NCBI GenBank assembly: GCA_003184365.1
Contig: NKYR01000096.1
Location: 100,042 to 164,041 of the forward strand
Direction: 5' to 3'
Source of the DNA: Evernia prunastri
Taxonomy: Eukaryota > Ascomycota > Lecanoromycetes > Lecanorales > Parmeliaceae
Length of the DNA: 64,000 nucleotides
The stretch's first letter is position 1; each line of letters begins with the position of its first letter. Made by a program: the position numbers and the translations under genes. The notes below the pieces were generated by a model. It did not search any database, had not been told where the DNA came from, and saw only the letters and a program-made list of their open reading frames with translations. This document shows, in pieces, positions 9,704-22,163 of the stretch.

Positions 9704-12055
9704 TCATTCCCAACCATGTCCATCAAGGTTGCCATAGAGCTTGCCCTCGACGGGCGGCGTCACTTCGAAACTCGTGAAACAGCAATGTCCAATGCCATTC
9801 TCTGAGCTCACTACACCCCACATCACTGGTTTATCAGCGGCGTTATGGTCCTCTTTTGGTCGATGACAGGCTGCACTAATGGCGGCACTGCAGCTGCCGA
9901 CGAGTGGGATTCCTGGTTTGTACCGTCTGAAGCCGGTCAGGATACCGAGGAGGACGACGATGGTACCAAATACAATGACGGTTAAGATGGCTATGCATGA
10001 GTAACCGACTGTAGAATAGGACCTCAAGGTGACTTCCTGGCCATCGTCATCATAAGACACCACTCGCGCCAGGAACAGACTCTGAGAGACTAGCCAGTGC
10101 AATGTACCGGAGATGACTAGTAGAGGTATACCGTAACGGTATGGTAGCTGCAAGCGGTATGTGGAGCGCTGATTCCCGGTGGGACTTGTCACGCGCACAG
10201 GCTTGCGCTTCCGAGCGTAATCGTTCAATTCGTCAGCAAGCAGCATACAAGTGAAGAGGCTGTTGTATGTAAGAAATAGGAAAGACAGAAGCACTTGAGG
10301 GGAGTTGGCGATGATGACCGTGAGGAGAACTCCACTTTTTGTACCGGGAGAACTCCCACCAATCAATGATTTTGAGGTGACTGCTCCAAAAGGCAGCTGC
10401 AATAGCGAATGGAACGGCAAACGGTACCGCTCGAGCGCGAGGTATTGCCCGAGACCGAGTAGATAGCTGAGGGATGCAAGGTAACAGAGGCAGCTGCATA
10501 TAGCGTAAGCGTACAGGACATCTAGAGAGGGCGCAACGTCTTTGTTTTTGAAATGAATGAGAAATCGTGCGAACCACACCCCACCACTTACAGAACATTA
10601 CAGATCAGCCACCTCTTTTTGCTGGCACTTGAGAACCACCGGTGCCGCATTTTTCTCCATTTCGTGGGAGCTGCTTCCCATTTTTTTCGAGCAAAAGCGC
10701 CCTTCTCGGCCAGGCACATGGCTTCGGTAGCAGGGTCCGCCTTTCGTAGGAATGATTCCAAGGCGTCACCCAGGGTGACCAAAGGTGGACATTCCTGGAT
10801 GCGCAGCGTGAGAAGTATACACAAGGTCTTGATGAGGTTGCAAAGTAAGACGAAAACCATAATGATTATGCTGAATTGGACCCGGCAGCGTTCCTCAATG
10901 GGCTCGCTTAGGCAGTATTGAACATGGTACAGGCGTGCATTGTCTTGCTGGTCATCCGAGATTACCCAGCTTGCTGCATGCTGCACAACATACTTTGTGT
11001 CTCCCTTATGTGTTGGATATGCGTCGGAGATCCAGTCATTCTGCAGGCCGTCAAAGTTACGGAAAGTTGGAATGAATTGGCTACCATTGATGTCAGAGGA
11101 TACAGCTAACAAGTCTCCGTGAGCGGACATTAGCTCCTGGGCGCAGGTCTCAATACAGGCTTCATTTTCCAGCCTTTCCCAGTCCGACGCGTTTCGAAAC
11201 CTTAGTAGATCATAGGAGGGAAGCTCACTCCCACTGGCATTTTGGCCGGGAGTGGACCAATTTTGAAGAATATTGCTGATCGATTCTGGCGAGGCTCCCA
11301 ACACTACATATTTTTGTGATTCGAGTGTCGAGAAGATAGCGCTGTTGTAAAATAGATGTAGAGGTAGACTAGATATTGCGAGGCAAAACCAGAGCAGAGC
11401 CCTTCTTCGAGAGATCCTCGAAAGATTTCGTACACTAGGGACGCCTATATCGAGCCATACTTGCTGGGCATGCGCTTTATCGACTTCTTTGCGAGTAGGC
11501 GAAGCAAGACATTGCATGCAGTAGTTGCTCGCACCCAAGAGGAGTGTGCTCAAGACGTTTATTGCCACATGAAGCCATAGACTTATTTCTTTGGTTGTTC
11601 GGCAGCTTCCTTCTTGCAAAGTCCCAATCCCCGAAGACAGGCCAAATTTGCTCCATGCAACAACAGTCAGCACGACATTGATCGTCAGCACGCTCCCGGC
11701 TGTCGCGGCACAAAGGGTGACTCCCATTCGCCAGCCCTGGAAGTATTTTGTTTTTGGGTCTTCTTCCTCACAGGTTCTACAGGGGGCGCCATCGCTGACG
11801 ACAGCAGCCTTGGAATCGGAGAGTTTCACCAATGGTGTATGGTAAGCTTGAAGGGAAACAGCATCAGGCTCCGGCCCGGGCGAACTTAGCCTGGACACGA
11901 GGTGGTTAGCTACGTCGAAATATGAATTGAATTACTGACATGTTGAAGTCTTGCAGCTCATGATCACCAGCCACTGGCTCGTCGGAAATATTTTGGTAGG
12001 CGTGAGAGTTACGCTCCAACCATCTAGAGTGCCTCGCGCGAGAGAAAGTCGACAT
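9704..12055 (-). CDS. DUF6536-family multi-pass membrane protein
   Basis: This is a large fungal integral membrane protein of unknown function, about 740 residues. Exons 12055-11940, 11890-10602 and 10521-9704 join with the frame kept. The N-terminal cytosolic part (about 85 residues) precedes a segment typical of the family: FQGWRMGVTLCAATAGSVL, then GIGTLQEGSC, then LHVAINVLSTLLLGASNYCM. Next come SPTRKEVDKAHAQQVWLDIG and RNLSRI, then TM segments around LLWFCLAISSLPLHLFYNS. A long extracellular loop with NxS/T sites follows. The C-terminal half has FLTYNSLFTCMLLADEL and QLPYRYGIPLLVISGTLHW, both characteristic. The start is chosen because the first intron (gtcagt to gtgtccag) keeps frame and has a branch-like GCTAAC. 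Family membership is firm; its role is unknown. Confidence 0.85.
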
Positions 12056-12802
12056 GTTGATTGCGAGGAAACCTAGCACTCGAAAAATTGGGCATGGTGG
12101 CCTTAGGAACTTGACTGCCCATGGGCGCTAGCTTTCGAGTAAACCCTCTGCGTCCTTCGTTTTCGTCGTGCATGGCGCATGGAACTAAAGAGTACAGCCT
12201 CATGTGCGGTTCCTCCACTGGGTCGGACATGATACGCTCCTCACGGGTAGCAACACCAGTAGTGACGTTCCGACGAAGTGGCGGCAACAATCTTTCGTAC
12301 GGAAGAGAGTCTCAAAGCCTCAATGCGAAACAACTTTCGATCGAGTATTCTGACGACCTATTGTGCGAAGAGTAACCAAGAAGAGTAATATATGCCGCTT
12401 CTGCAGGCTGCCTGCATGTTCAAAGGCCAGACTTTCGCAAGCCTTGGAGAACTAGGAGCATCTCAATAAACGAAGAGTAAACAAATGGATTTGTCATTTT
12501 CTCGAAGGAAGCACCAGAGGTCGGCCAACCACACACATCAAGACTTCGTCTCGATACCCATGAATATTTCAAAGTGAGCATGATTATTAATATGCGGTTA
12601 GACGTCGGCGCGGTCCGCTAGGGCGCAGTTGTGGACCGTCCTCACCGTCTTTAGGTTCCAACTTCCCAGGGAATTCTTCGCGCCCTGCGGCCCGCATGTA
12701 CAACATATATGTTGTACAACGGTAAGCAAAGTTCAGACCTCTGTCTTCCACTTCTACTTGACGGCAAGACTTAGGACTTTTTGCCCTGTCAAGATCAATA
12801 TC
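12056..12802. promoter_or_regulatory. Intergenic region between divergent DUF6536 and HET genes
   Basis: These 747 bp contain the upstream regions of both genes. They carry a perfect 22-bp palindrome, listed separately. Open frames here lack any recognisable domain. Confidence 0.5.
12697..12718. promoter_or_regulatory. Perfect 22-bp palindrome upstream of the HET gene
   Basis: The arms TGTACAACATA and its exact reverse complement abut with no spacer, about 85 bp before the HET start codon. A symmetric site of this length fits a dimeric regulator site or a short cruciform. No factor can be named. Confidence 0.55.
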
Positions 12803-14549
12803 ATGTCATATTCATATGATACTCTTCCGCACGTGCCAGGAGCTATCAGAGTATTCACACTTTTTCCATCTCATGACTTCGACGCACCGCTCTACGGTCA
12901 ATTACAGCATAAATTGAGGCAAGAGTCTCAGTATCATGCCATCTCATACGTATGGGGAGATCCCACCCCCTGTACAACGATATACCTCGACAAGTCGCAA
13001 CTCAGCATCGGAAAGCATCTCTCGGATGTCCTTCGCAACATTCGAAGTCCTGAGGAACCGCTGAACCTCTGGATTGATGCAATTTGTATCAATCAATCGG
13101 ACACGGGGGAAAGAAATACCCAAGTTCAAGACATGGCAAACACATACAAGGACGCGCGTCAGGTGATAGGCTGGGTTGGAGAGCTGACGCAAGAGGCGCC
13201 TCGGGGCTTCCAACTCTTCCGCGACTTGGTCAGTAGAATTAACGATGAAGATTTTGGCACTTTTGTCGATGGCTATATACGAGATGTATCGAACGACCTC
13301 AATTGGCTTGCACTTGTCGATCTACTCGATCGTCCATATTGGATCCGACTCTGGATTTTGCAAGAGGTTTCTGTCAACCCACGTGTCTCTTTGCGCTTTG
13401 GAGGGAATCCGAAAGATGAGATCAAAGTCCAAGACCTCTTTGAGTGGGATTACGTCCGCTTCGAGGTTGTTTCCAGGTGGCGCGAGCACCGCAGAAATGA
13501 TTACGAGGCATCATTCATCCAACGTTTTGATTCCACTATGAACAACGTCTACAATATAGGCTATACACCCGATATGTATCCACTGAAGGTTGAAGAACTT
13601 CAACCTTTTCTTCTGTCTATTATGTGGTGGGTCTTTGTGCTCAAATCCTCTGGATTATATCTTCGGCTTGGTGGGCCTATTCGAGCATCCGCCTATCACT
13701 GTCGATTATAGCGCTACACCACGGAAGCTATTCCTCGACGTGCTACAAAAAGTTCAACATCGTTCGCAGAAGCTAGATTTTCTCTCCTGGGCATGGGGCA
13801 ATTATGCAAGTTCTACTTCCCCACCATATCAAAATCAGTATAACCTCCCACCATGGGCTGTAGACTGGTCTTGGCGAACACGTTTCGTGAGTCCTATTCC
13901 ACTAGCAAACTCAAAAGAAAGCCAGAGAATACTATGGGACAAGTTCTATACAGCATCTGGGGAATCCAAGTATAGTGTAGAATTCGATAGAGAGCACGAT
14001 AGTATGACCTTGAAAACCTGCGAAGTTTCAACGATTGAGGCTGTTGGTAGCCAAGCTGAACCCTCATTACCAGCTATATGGCCTAAAGACTGGAGCTCGA
14101 TTGCTCAACTAGGGTCCTTGGAACCACCACACAAAGATCCGGCGCTACGTTCAGAGAAGCCTGAGCTCAATGTCTGGCACACCGGCACTTCGCCTCAAGA
14201 TCACTCACGGCTCACGCCTGCACAGCTGGACGTATGGTGGAGAGTCTTGCTCGGGGACACGCTATCACGCGAACGGCGCATTGACCCGCCTGTCCCCGAC
14301 CAACAAGCGATCCCGCCAACGAATCTCGACGAACTGGAAAATCTGTGCAAACATATGACGGAGTATCTTCAGATTCGGGTCCATGATGGGCGGCGAATGT
14401 TCAGAACTACTACTGGCGGACTCGGGCTTGCGCCACCTCGAGCGAAGCCTGGCGATATTGTATGTGTCCTCTTGGGAGGAGATGTGCCTTATGTTCTCCG
14501 AAGTCTAGACTGCGAGAACAGTAATCATCAATTTATAGGAGAATGGTAG
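12803..14549 (+). CDS. HET domain protein (heterokaryon incompatibility)
   Basis: HET proteins take part in non-self recognition and trigger cell death when incompatible hyphae fuse. This gene encodes about 565 residues. The domain starts near residue 45 with QYHAISYVWGDPT. The block LNLWIDAICINQSDTGER follows, then QVQDMANTYKDARQVIGWVG, and RPYWIRLWILQEV near residue 180: all three classical HET blocks. A 49-bp intron (13547-13595) restores frame into CSNPLDYIFGLVGLFEHPP, the standard segment after the domain. The C-terminal part is variable, as usual, and ends with PGDIVCVLLGGDVPYVLR. The ATG at 12803 is preferred over an open frame extending to 12629. Without the intron the gene would be frameshifted, so transcript evidence matters here. 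Confidence 0.85.
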
Positions 14550-15422
14550 GTATTGCCTGGTGATTTTCCGGCTGATCTGTCATGTGAGTGGAGGCTAATC
14601 TGATTGTTGATTATTAGCTATCTGCATGACATGATGGATTGACAGGCACTCGATAGAAGCAGTGTAGCACTCAAGGAGATTCGAATAGAAGCCAGTGTTC
14701 CTACGACACTGGAGTGAAGTAGCTTACTCTTCTGAATAATGAGGGCATCTCAAGGCCTAGGTAGGAAGCGACAGCAAGCTAAGACAACTCTTGCCGGAAG
14801 CTATACCCCAAAAGATACATGATCTTTAGTAATGTGTAATCAGGGACTGGAAACACTCGCCATGTAAAGATTTGAGAAGACTCTATATTCACGTCCGAGC
14901 CTGCCCCATGCGGAACAGAACGAGCAAAACATCCAGGCAATGTCAACTTCTATTACTCACCGTCGGTCTAAACAGTCGCAAGTCTTGACAGTATGGCTAT
15001 GTAGCGGTGTTCTGCTGACTTGAAGCGTCAGAAAGCCAAGCACTTTTAGCCCAATTAGGAAATTTTCAACTCGCAGAGCTATACTCATTTTTGGAATGTA
15101 CAAGCGAATTTTGGTCACTCCTCACTATATAAGAAGAGGACTTGCTTGACTCGTAGGTCGCAAAAGGCCTCAGTATCTAGAACTTTGGAAACCTGTGGAC
15201 ATTCCATCACGAGTTGACTCATCAGAAAAGTTTCGCTTTCTGTCTCAAAGATATATACTATAGTAAGACTTCTCTAAACCTATATGACTGTTGAGTAGGA
15301 TTGGTTGCTAAACACTTGGAAATTTCAGGATCAAAAGCTCTCTTGGCATGTGCGATCTATTCGCAAGTTTGAGTCGTCCCAAATTGTCTCCATACCTCAA
15401 TCCGCGCACCCTTTCGACTAAG
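14550..15422. other. Intergenic, no gene seen
   Basis: About 870 bp of non-coding sequence follow the HET gene. An alternative ATG for the SDR gene occurs at 15348. Nothing else is recognised. Confidence 0.5.
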
Positions 15423-16534
15423 ATGGATTTCTCTTCGCTGCCAGATGATGCCTTCGTCACCAAGGCTCAATTCACCAAGAATGTACACCGAGATGAATAT
15501 CCATCGATCAATCCACGATCTACCGCCTTGAAGCAAGCATGCAGAGTCATTGTGATCACAGGCGCAAGTCAGGGTCTCGGGCGGAAAGTGCGTCCCCCTT
15601 CTCCCCAAAAGCATTTTTACAATGCAACAGCGCCTAAAGATTCTCGCAGGCATTCGCGCCCGCATTCACCAAAGCCAGTCCCAAAGCTATCGTTCTGGTT
15701 GCTCGGAACCATGAAGCTCTCGGTCATGCGGCCGAGGAGTTACATGAGATCAATCCTGCCGTCGAGGTGTTGACGCAGGCAGTCGACATTCGAAACAAAG
15801 ATGCCGTAGAAGCTTTATATGCTCGCATTGAGGCCGACTTTGGTACCGTGGATGTACTGGTCAACAATGCTGGTTCCGGCAAGTCTGTCCTTCCGATCAA
15901 AGACCTCGACCCAGACGACTTCTGGTACGACTTTGTGAGTCGCTATTCTCTCACTTCCCCGCAAGCACTCAGCATGCCTAATACAGTCATTTCGTGTAAC
16001 AGGAAGTCGACGTCAAAGGTACCCTCCTCATGACGCAATCCTTCCTCGGTCTCCTCGGTCCCTCCAAACCCGGCACCGTCATCAACGTGTGCAGCGCAGC
16101 CGGCACCACCGTACTCCCCCGCACGAGTGCCTACGCGCTCTCGAAGCTCGTGCAGATTCAGATGCAGCGATTCGTCGGCGTTGAGAACCCGAATTTCATG
16201 GCCGTGAGTTTGCATCCGGGGAAGGTCCTGACGGATATGACTTGGCCGGCATTCGTTCGATTTTCGAAGGATGGGTTCGGGTTGGCGGGGGGAGTTGCCG
16301 TGTATGTGTTCGTGTCAAATCCTTGTTCGGCCGATAGGAGTGCCTTTGACGAGTCCTGATTTCGTGAATCACAGATGGGTGGCAACTGAGCAGGCTAGCT
16401 TCATGAATGGGAGATATATGGGAGTGAACTGGGATGTGGATCAGCTTGCCGAGAGGAAGAAAGAGATTGCCGAAAAGGGGCTGCTGATGATGGAGCTGCA
16501 GGGAACTTTTGGACTAGAGCAATTCGAGAAGTGA
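15423..16534 (+). CDS. Short-chain dehydrogenase/reductase (SDR)
   Basis: This is an NAD(P)-dependent oxidoreductase of about 302 residues with a Rossmann fold. Exons are 15423-15587, 15650-15934, 16003-16301 and 16375-16534. The cofactor motif is VIVITGASQGLGR (TGxxxGxG). VDVLVNNAG carries the NNAG motif. The catalytic region reads INVCSAAGTT then SAYALSKLVQIQM, giving Ser and YxxxK. The C-terminal piece GGVAVWVATEQASFMNGRYM is typical of fungal classical SDRs of this length. The three introns (62-73 bp) have gtgcgt, gtgagt and gtatgt donors. A start at 15348 would add 25 residues; I prefer 15423 because MDFSSLPDDAF looks like a family start. Substrate is unknown. Confidence 0.87.
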
Positions 16535-17464
16535 TCGATTAGAGTCTGGGTCTTATCTGTTCAGGATGTCAAGCAGATTAGTAAGATCGATAGCCTTCAG
16601 CGTGCTCACGCGTAATACGCTGCGTCCCTACAATTATGCTTCATCTTAGACTCACTCACTTCCCCTCCTTCACCCACGCCATAATAATACATCCTTCCGA
16701 GAGCCCGGCACCTATTCATTCCTTCCTTCTTCCTTGGCGGGCCGAACGAGCATGTCACATGACCTTCTACGTGTTCGTTGACTTGGGCCGCGCGGGGGAG
16801 AGAGGTTGTAAGGATTTAACCACATTCCTAGGCTGACCAGCATGTGAAGGTCCACTCGAGGCTACGCGGTTCCGCTAGCTTAAGCCCGCGGCAGCTCGAA
16901 AAAAAGCGTCTTATATTTCAGAGGTGAAGGCGTGGGGGCAGGATTCGGTGGTAGCGATGATGTGTTGACTGTTCCTGTGTATACTTTCAGATCCGCAGAT
17001 TTTACCCAGTCGAGCGAACTGTATAGCCGTGTCTGATCTGGGAACCTGGGATGTAAAATTCTTCTCATCAGAATTCCGCAAATTCTCATAGTGTCAGCCC
17101 GATCCCTTACCTACACAGAGGGTGCTTGTATCGAAGCAAGACAGAAATGCTAAGAATTGCAGTGAGACTTTTGGTTCAGTCGAGCCCCGTGAAATGAGAT
17201 TTATTGAGGAGGGACATGATGGTACAAATAACTTCGGCGTGTCTGAATGCCGCATAATTGAAAGGCTCAAGGACGATAGCTGCCGCAGGTACGACTCATC
17301 ATGAAATTTTCGCTAAAGCAAAACACTTCCTTGGACGCAGACATGATGCCAACCTTATGGGCTCCTCTTCTTCTGTTTAGAAACCAACTGACACAAAACT
17401 CATTCAACATTTTCGAGCATTCCAAGCCATCTGAGGTCTATGGTGCACGCACTTCACCCTCTGA
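16535..17464. other. Intergenic, no gene seen
   Basis: About 930 bp between convergent genes. It contains only short open frames without recognisable content. Confidence 0.5.
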
Positions 17465-19683
17465 TCACTCAAGCCAAGCGCCTGGCATGCTAAGACGGGC
17501 TTGCGTACCATTCAGCCTGGCTGTTTTCTTCGCCCTTTGTTGCCAGCGTCTGTCTGCTCGTTCTTGAGCACGTTGTTTAAGCCGCACCCAAATTTTATGT
17601 TCTTCTGTCTTTTTCTGACTCCATTTGTCCGGCTCCAATTCATCGGACCACCTTGGAAAGCGAATAGGCCACACCAAAATCCATTCGGAACCACAATAAC
17701 CCTGCCAACCAGACCTTCCGAGATTATAAAAGTCTGTAGTAATTGCATTCATGTCTCTGAACTCGTGGCGTATGAGAGAAGCCGAGCTCTCGGGGTCTAT
17801 CCACCAGTCGGCATAAAGGACAGGAGCCTCTCCTAGACTGAAGACAAGTTGCCGTGGCATATAGTTCATATACCGACGAGGATAAGTCAACCTTGGCCAT
17901 GTATCATGCAGATTATTCTCTTTCTCGAGATAGGTTAGAACATCAATGCCTTCCGTTGAGAGTATGTAAAGCCAAGCATCAGCCGCATCGTTGGCTTCAC
18001 CCGAGGTTCTGGTATACTCGAAGAGCTCGTCAAGAGGGGTACCATATGGACTGAGATTACAAGGACGATAATGGGGACCAAGATTCTCTCCGCGCGGCAC
18101 AGGAGCGTGAATGTCGACTCTAATCCGCAGTAGCTTCCTAATGATTGATTCCCATTCTGCTAGCAATGCTTCCACTGACACTTCGTCGCTGGCAAAAAGC
18201 ATTCCGTAATTTTCTCAATGCCGAACCCAACGCAGGATTGAGGCAACTCTCATGTTCGGAAGAGACTAGGGCTTGCTGGACCGAATCCAGCGTCAGGACA
18301 TAATCTGCTAATATTGATTCGCGAACGTCATAGTAGAGAAAAAAGTATGACACGTCAGCGCTCGTAAATTCTGCTTGTACTTGTGCCATTGCCCTCGCAA
18401 TGTCAGTCTTGTGTTGATAATCGATGGTGTATGCTGAAAGACTGAGGGTTCCCAGGGACGTTCTAGATACGATATCAACGTTAAATAACCCTACAAAGTG
18501 AATTTATACTTACTGTCCATCACAATCCGCCTTATTAGGGTCTACCCCCAATCTCAACAGCAGGAAGCAAATCTCGGATTGAGCGTGGAAAACAGCGTCC
18601 TGGAAAGGTATCAGCTATCAGCACTACCCGGCATGAAATCACGGAAATCATTACATGTAGCAATGTCCTACCATCTTGATCTACAATGAATGGAGAAATT
18701 GTGCCATTGGAAAATTCATTTTGAATTCCTTCCAAGTCATTATATCGAATTTTTGTGAAGATTGGCGTGTTACGATGTATGATTTGATACACTCTCAGAG
18801 CTCTCGGAACACTGACAAAGCTTGCACCGAAGTACAGTTCAAGCGCGCGCCTTAGGATTGGCGATGTTATTGTGAGGATTCTCTTTGCAGGCACTGGCTT
18901 CCCAGCGGTTCGAGAACCTGATCTGTTAGTACTTATCCATTTTTGTTGCACCGCAACAGATCCAAAGACTCCTTTGTACCAGATGCTGTCCTGTATCCTC
19001 GAGGTGACATCAAACGTTGAACTGGACGCGGGAGGAGCGACCAAGCGTTCCCCGCTCTGCTGCCCGTATTGAATTCTGCTTCTCGGTTTGGTAGAAAGAC
19101 TGTCCTCATTGATTGCTATGGCTCTGCCTCTGTTTTTGTGGGTGGTTATTTGCAACTGACGTATTGCAGTCATTGTCTGTGCTTGCTGCAATCTGTCTGG
19201 ATATGAATTACATCTTTTTCATGCAACAACTGCAAAAGCTTACTGTACATGCCATTGGTTATTCGTGACTGCAAAATGCAAGTTCGCCATTGCTTCCCTC
19301 AATTGGACTTGCATTTCGCTCAGTTGTTTCTTCTTCGGCCGTATATTTAAGCTTGCCCACGTCCGCTTCATTGCGTGGCGAGCGGTCAGAGATTGCTTGA
19401 TGCTCTCTACCCAAGCCTTTTGGGCTTCGATTCTGCTCTCGCATACCTTGAGCGAATTGAGTATAAAGACTGGTGAGCCCGCCAGACCTGAGCCCGAAAA
19501 TTGTTGTTCAATCAAATAATGTACTTGGCTAAGATTACTCTGCATGAGGTCCATGGTCTCGATCAGCGCTGCTAGCTCACTGGGTGCCTCGCGTATGGTG
19601 CGCAGAAATTCGTTGATGGTCTGAACGGTGCCGGCCAGCTGGAGGGTAAGAGACACAACGGCGAGGGCTGTTCCGGGGTCCAT
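17465..19683 (-). CDS. STAND-like N-terminal domain plus ankyrin-like protein, hypothetical
   Basis: The first exon (19683 to about 19250) encodes a helical fungal N-terminal domain: MDPGTALAVVSLTLQLAGTV, then helices rich in Leu and Gln (LIETMDLMQSNLSQVHYLIE). Fungal STAND and related signalling proteins start in this way. A middle exon ends with FIVDQDGRTLLH, and after an intron continues DAVFHAQSEICFLLLRLG then VDPNKADCDG. Together these look like one to two ankyrin-type repeats. The last part (from about 18200) ends with an R/K-rich helix and MPGAWLE, a C-terminus shared by a family of uncharacterised Dothideomycete proteins. The junction near 18190-18235 needs a 46-bp intron with a weak gttggg donor, or is a frameshift. 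Five or so exons are likely, and the boundaries are tentative. Confidence 0.6.
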
Positions 19684-21084
19684 TTTCTCTCAACCAAGAA
19701 CAGGAGCCTGAAATCAGTGAATTTGAACCGAATCGAAGAAGAGCAGCTATAGACACTATGGCGAGAGGTTTGATGTAGAGTGAAAGGGAAGACAAATGGA
19801 GCACAGAGAGAGAAGGTCGAGATTCGGAAGCCATCATCTCGAGGAGCACAGCCCCACCTGAACCTGCCGCTTTAATATATGTGTAGGAAAAGACGACAAG
19901 GCTGAGTGGTTTATCCCAGCCTGATTGACCCAGTACACAGCTTCTTCGCCAAAAGTAAGGCAGCAACTGCAAACAGAGATCAGAACTATCAGTGGAAAAC
20001 GCCGTCCACTCGTCTGACCTCCCTTTCACCATTGAGCGATTTTTCCACGAATAAGCCTGGGATATCCGTCCCATTTCACGGACCATTGGTCTGATCTAAC
20101 AGCCCGCAGCTGGCTTGCATTAGCCGGGCATTAAGACACCTCGCCCTCTAACCCCGCCACCAATAAAGGTTCCCTACAGGCAAAATATTCAGACGGGTTG
20201 TTAGCCCTAATATGATCATCCCAACACTACCGATGTGCACATAAGTAGATTACACATATTTCATAGCCGTTTGTACTCTTTGGTACCCGTTTCCAAGTCC
20301 TCCAATTGACCTTTTAGAATGCTCCCCGGATACCTTCCGTGCCCATGTTCGGCACATGTTTATGCTCTACAAGTAGCTTCTTTGTCATCCTTGGATACAA
20401 CATATCTATTTTTCGTGCTCGTTAAGCTATCGGCATATGTCGTTATTCTCACTTAGATCCATCTGACCGGTATTCCCATCTTGGTACTCCTCTGTCCTCT
20501 CGGCTCCTAGATGGAGGTGGAGACCCCCACGATGGTACTGCAGTCAAGGTACTTGTACGAGAGCATCTTGTCAGTTGGAAAAGCTGCGCAGGTTTGAGGT
20601 GGTTTTCGCAGCGGATGTCTTGTCCGGCAAGTAGAATTGAAGTGTTGAGTAGCCCATTGGATACAGTAGTACCTTTTAAACAGGTCGAAGATGGCCTATT
20701 ACAAGATCTCGGTCTGTCGAGATATTGAATACTAGGGTGAGACGAGAGCTTTTAGACACCGTTTAATACTTCCATTGGCGAATGACGTATCTGGGATCTA
20801 ACCGAGGACGCAAGCTTGTAGGAATCCACGGCTGAGCTCGAGAGCGCCTGGAGTCCAAGTTTGTTTTGTCTCTTTCTCTTGAGAAGCCCTTGCGTGGTAT
20901 CGCCCCAACAATTTACTAAAGCTGTACCCTGGATGGCCTGAAAATTTGGACTGCTGACGCGTGACATGCGGACACGAGCTTTCCATCTTGCGAGAACGAA
21001 GGTTTCCAGAATCGATAGCACAAGAGCAACCCAGACTTTGGTCTGATCGGTCCTGCTAGCCAACCACAGAAGCGATTCAGTCGT
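19684..21084. other. Intergenic, 1.4 kb, no supported gene
   Basis: An open frame at 20752-21063 on the minus strand has no recognisable domain and unremarkable composition. The rest is non-coding as far as I can tell. Confidence 0.45.
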
Positions 21085-22163
21085 TCACATCGTGCTACTT
21101 CCGATGTTATTGCTCACAAATACGACGAGTACGGCCGCGTACCTACAGCAACAACATCATCAGTAAAGTTCAGGCTAAAAATGAGTGTGTTCGTCCAGAA
21201 AGCGTCGAAGAAGAAACTCACGCAGCTGTAGCCCCGAATATTTCCGCCCTCCGCGCATTCGTCAGTAGGCCCACAACAAAAGCAAAGAGCGAGGTGAAAA
21301 GCACTATCATTCCGACTCGTATGTTGATGCTGCGGTCTGACACCAGCAGCAGGCACACTATGGCGCCAACCAGAAGTATGGCACTGAAAAATATAGAAAT
21401 CACTGCGCCAGCTCGTTGGATCCGTGGCTGAGGGTAGTAGAACATTTCTCTGTTACTGTCGTTGGTGTCGTCACCTTCTTCAGGTGGCCGTTTCTCCTTG
21501 CAGATGGTCAGTTTTGTGGTGTCATTTGGTGTCCTACGACTGACTTTAAAGAACCATCCCAAGTAATTTTGCAGGAATACATCCAACCGATCAGTCTCGG
21601 TCGGAGCCAATGCCACTAGATCTCGCTCATCTGTGAAGAGGTTCTGATCGTGGCCCCATAAGACAGGGACGTCTTTGGAAGCAAACCACTGCCTAAAAGC
21701 CTTCGTCGTCCGCGGACTAGGCCGAGAGAGCGCAAGGATTTGACTTTGAAGCAACAGTGCTTCATCTAAGCCTACTTAGCCGATCCCTACATTCCCAGCG
21801 TTGATGTGAAGGATACACACGATACTCTTTCAGTTTCAACCGGATCTTGCCCTGTAGAGCTTTTTGTTGGCAAGCTCTACCATTCTCCGGATCGGAATAA
21901 TGCTTCCACTCCCGCGCAGCTTTCTGCGCTTCCTCATTGTCGATGTCTTTGGCATCCTCTCTGTCGAGCTGCCCGAGCTGTTCCTCTAATTCATGAAGCT
22001 CGCTTTGTAAATAAAGTAGATTCCTTGCGCTCAGGTGAGCATACTTGCGATAGATCTCGGCGTCAGCGTCTTTTGCGATGAAATGCGCAAACGAGGGGTA
22101 TCCATCGAGCCTTGCTGGTCGAGCATTTGCGGGGAAGCCCAGCTTGAAGTCGGATCGTGACAT
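21085..22163 (-). CDS. DUF6594-family membrane protein
   Basis: This protein of about 314 residues has the layout of fungal DUF6594. The N-terminus has LDGYPSFAHFIAKDADAEIY. A coiled-coil stretch follows, RNLLYLQSELHELEEQL. The centre reads PSPRTTKAFRQWF and GHDQNLFTDERDLVALAP. Three C-terminal TM segments follow (AVISIFFSAILLVGAIVC, MIVLFTSLFAFVVGLLTN and AAVLVVFVSNNIGSSTM). Exons 22163-21821, 21765-21222 and 21142-21085 join in frame with GT-AG introns of 55 and 79 bp. The last exon holds only 58 bp. The start is the ATG at 22163. Function is unknown. The family is greatly expanded in Pezizomycotina and often sits in variable regions. Confidence 0.85.

Noticed and set aside
13547..13720. 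Frameshift mutation in the HET gene
   Set aside because: A 49-bp GT-AG intron restores the frame into the expected CSNPLDYIFGLVGL segment, so the gene is probably intact.
20752..21063. Minus-strand open frame of 103 residues
   Set aside because: It has no domain, no signal peptide and no splice context. It is probably chance in a spacer.
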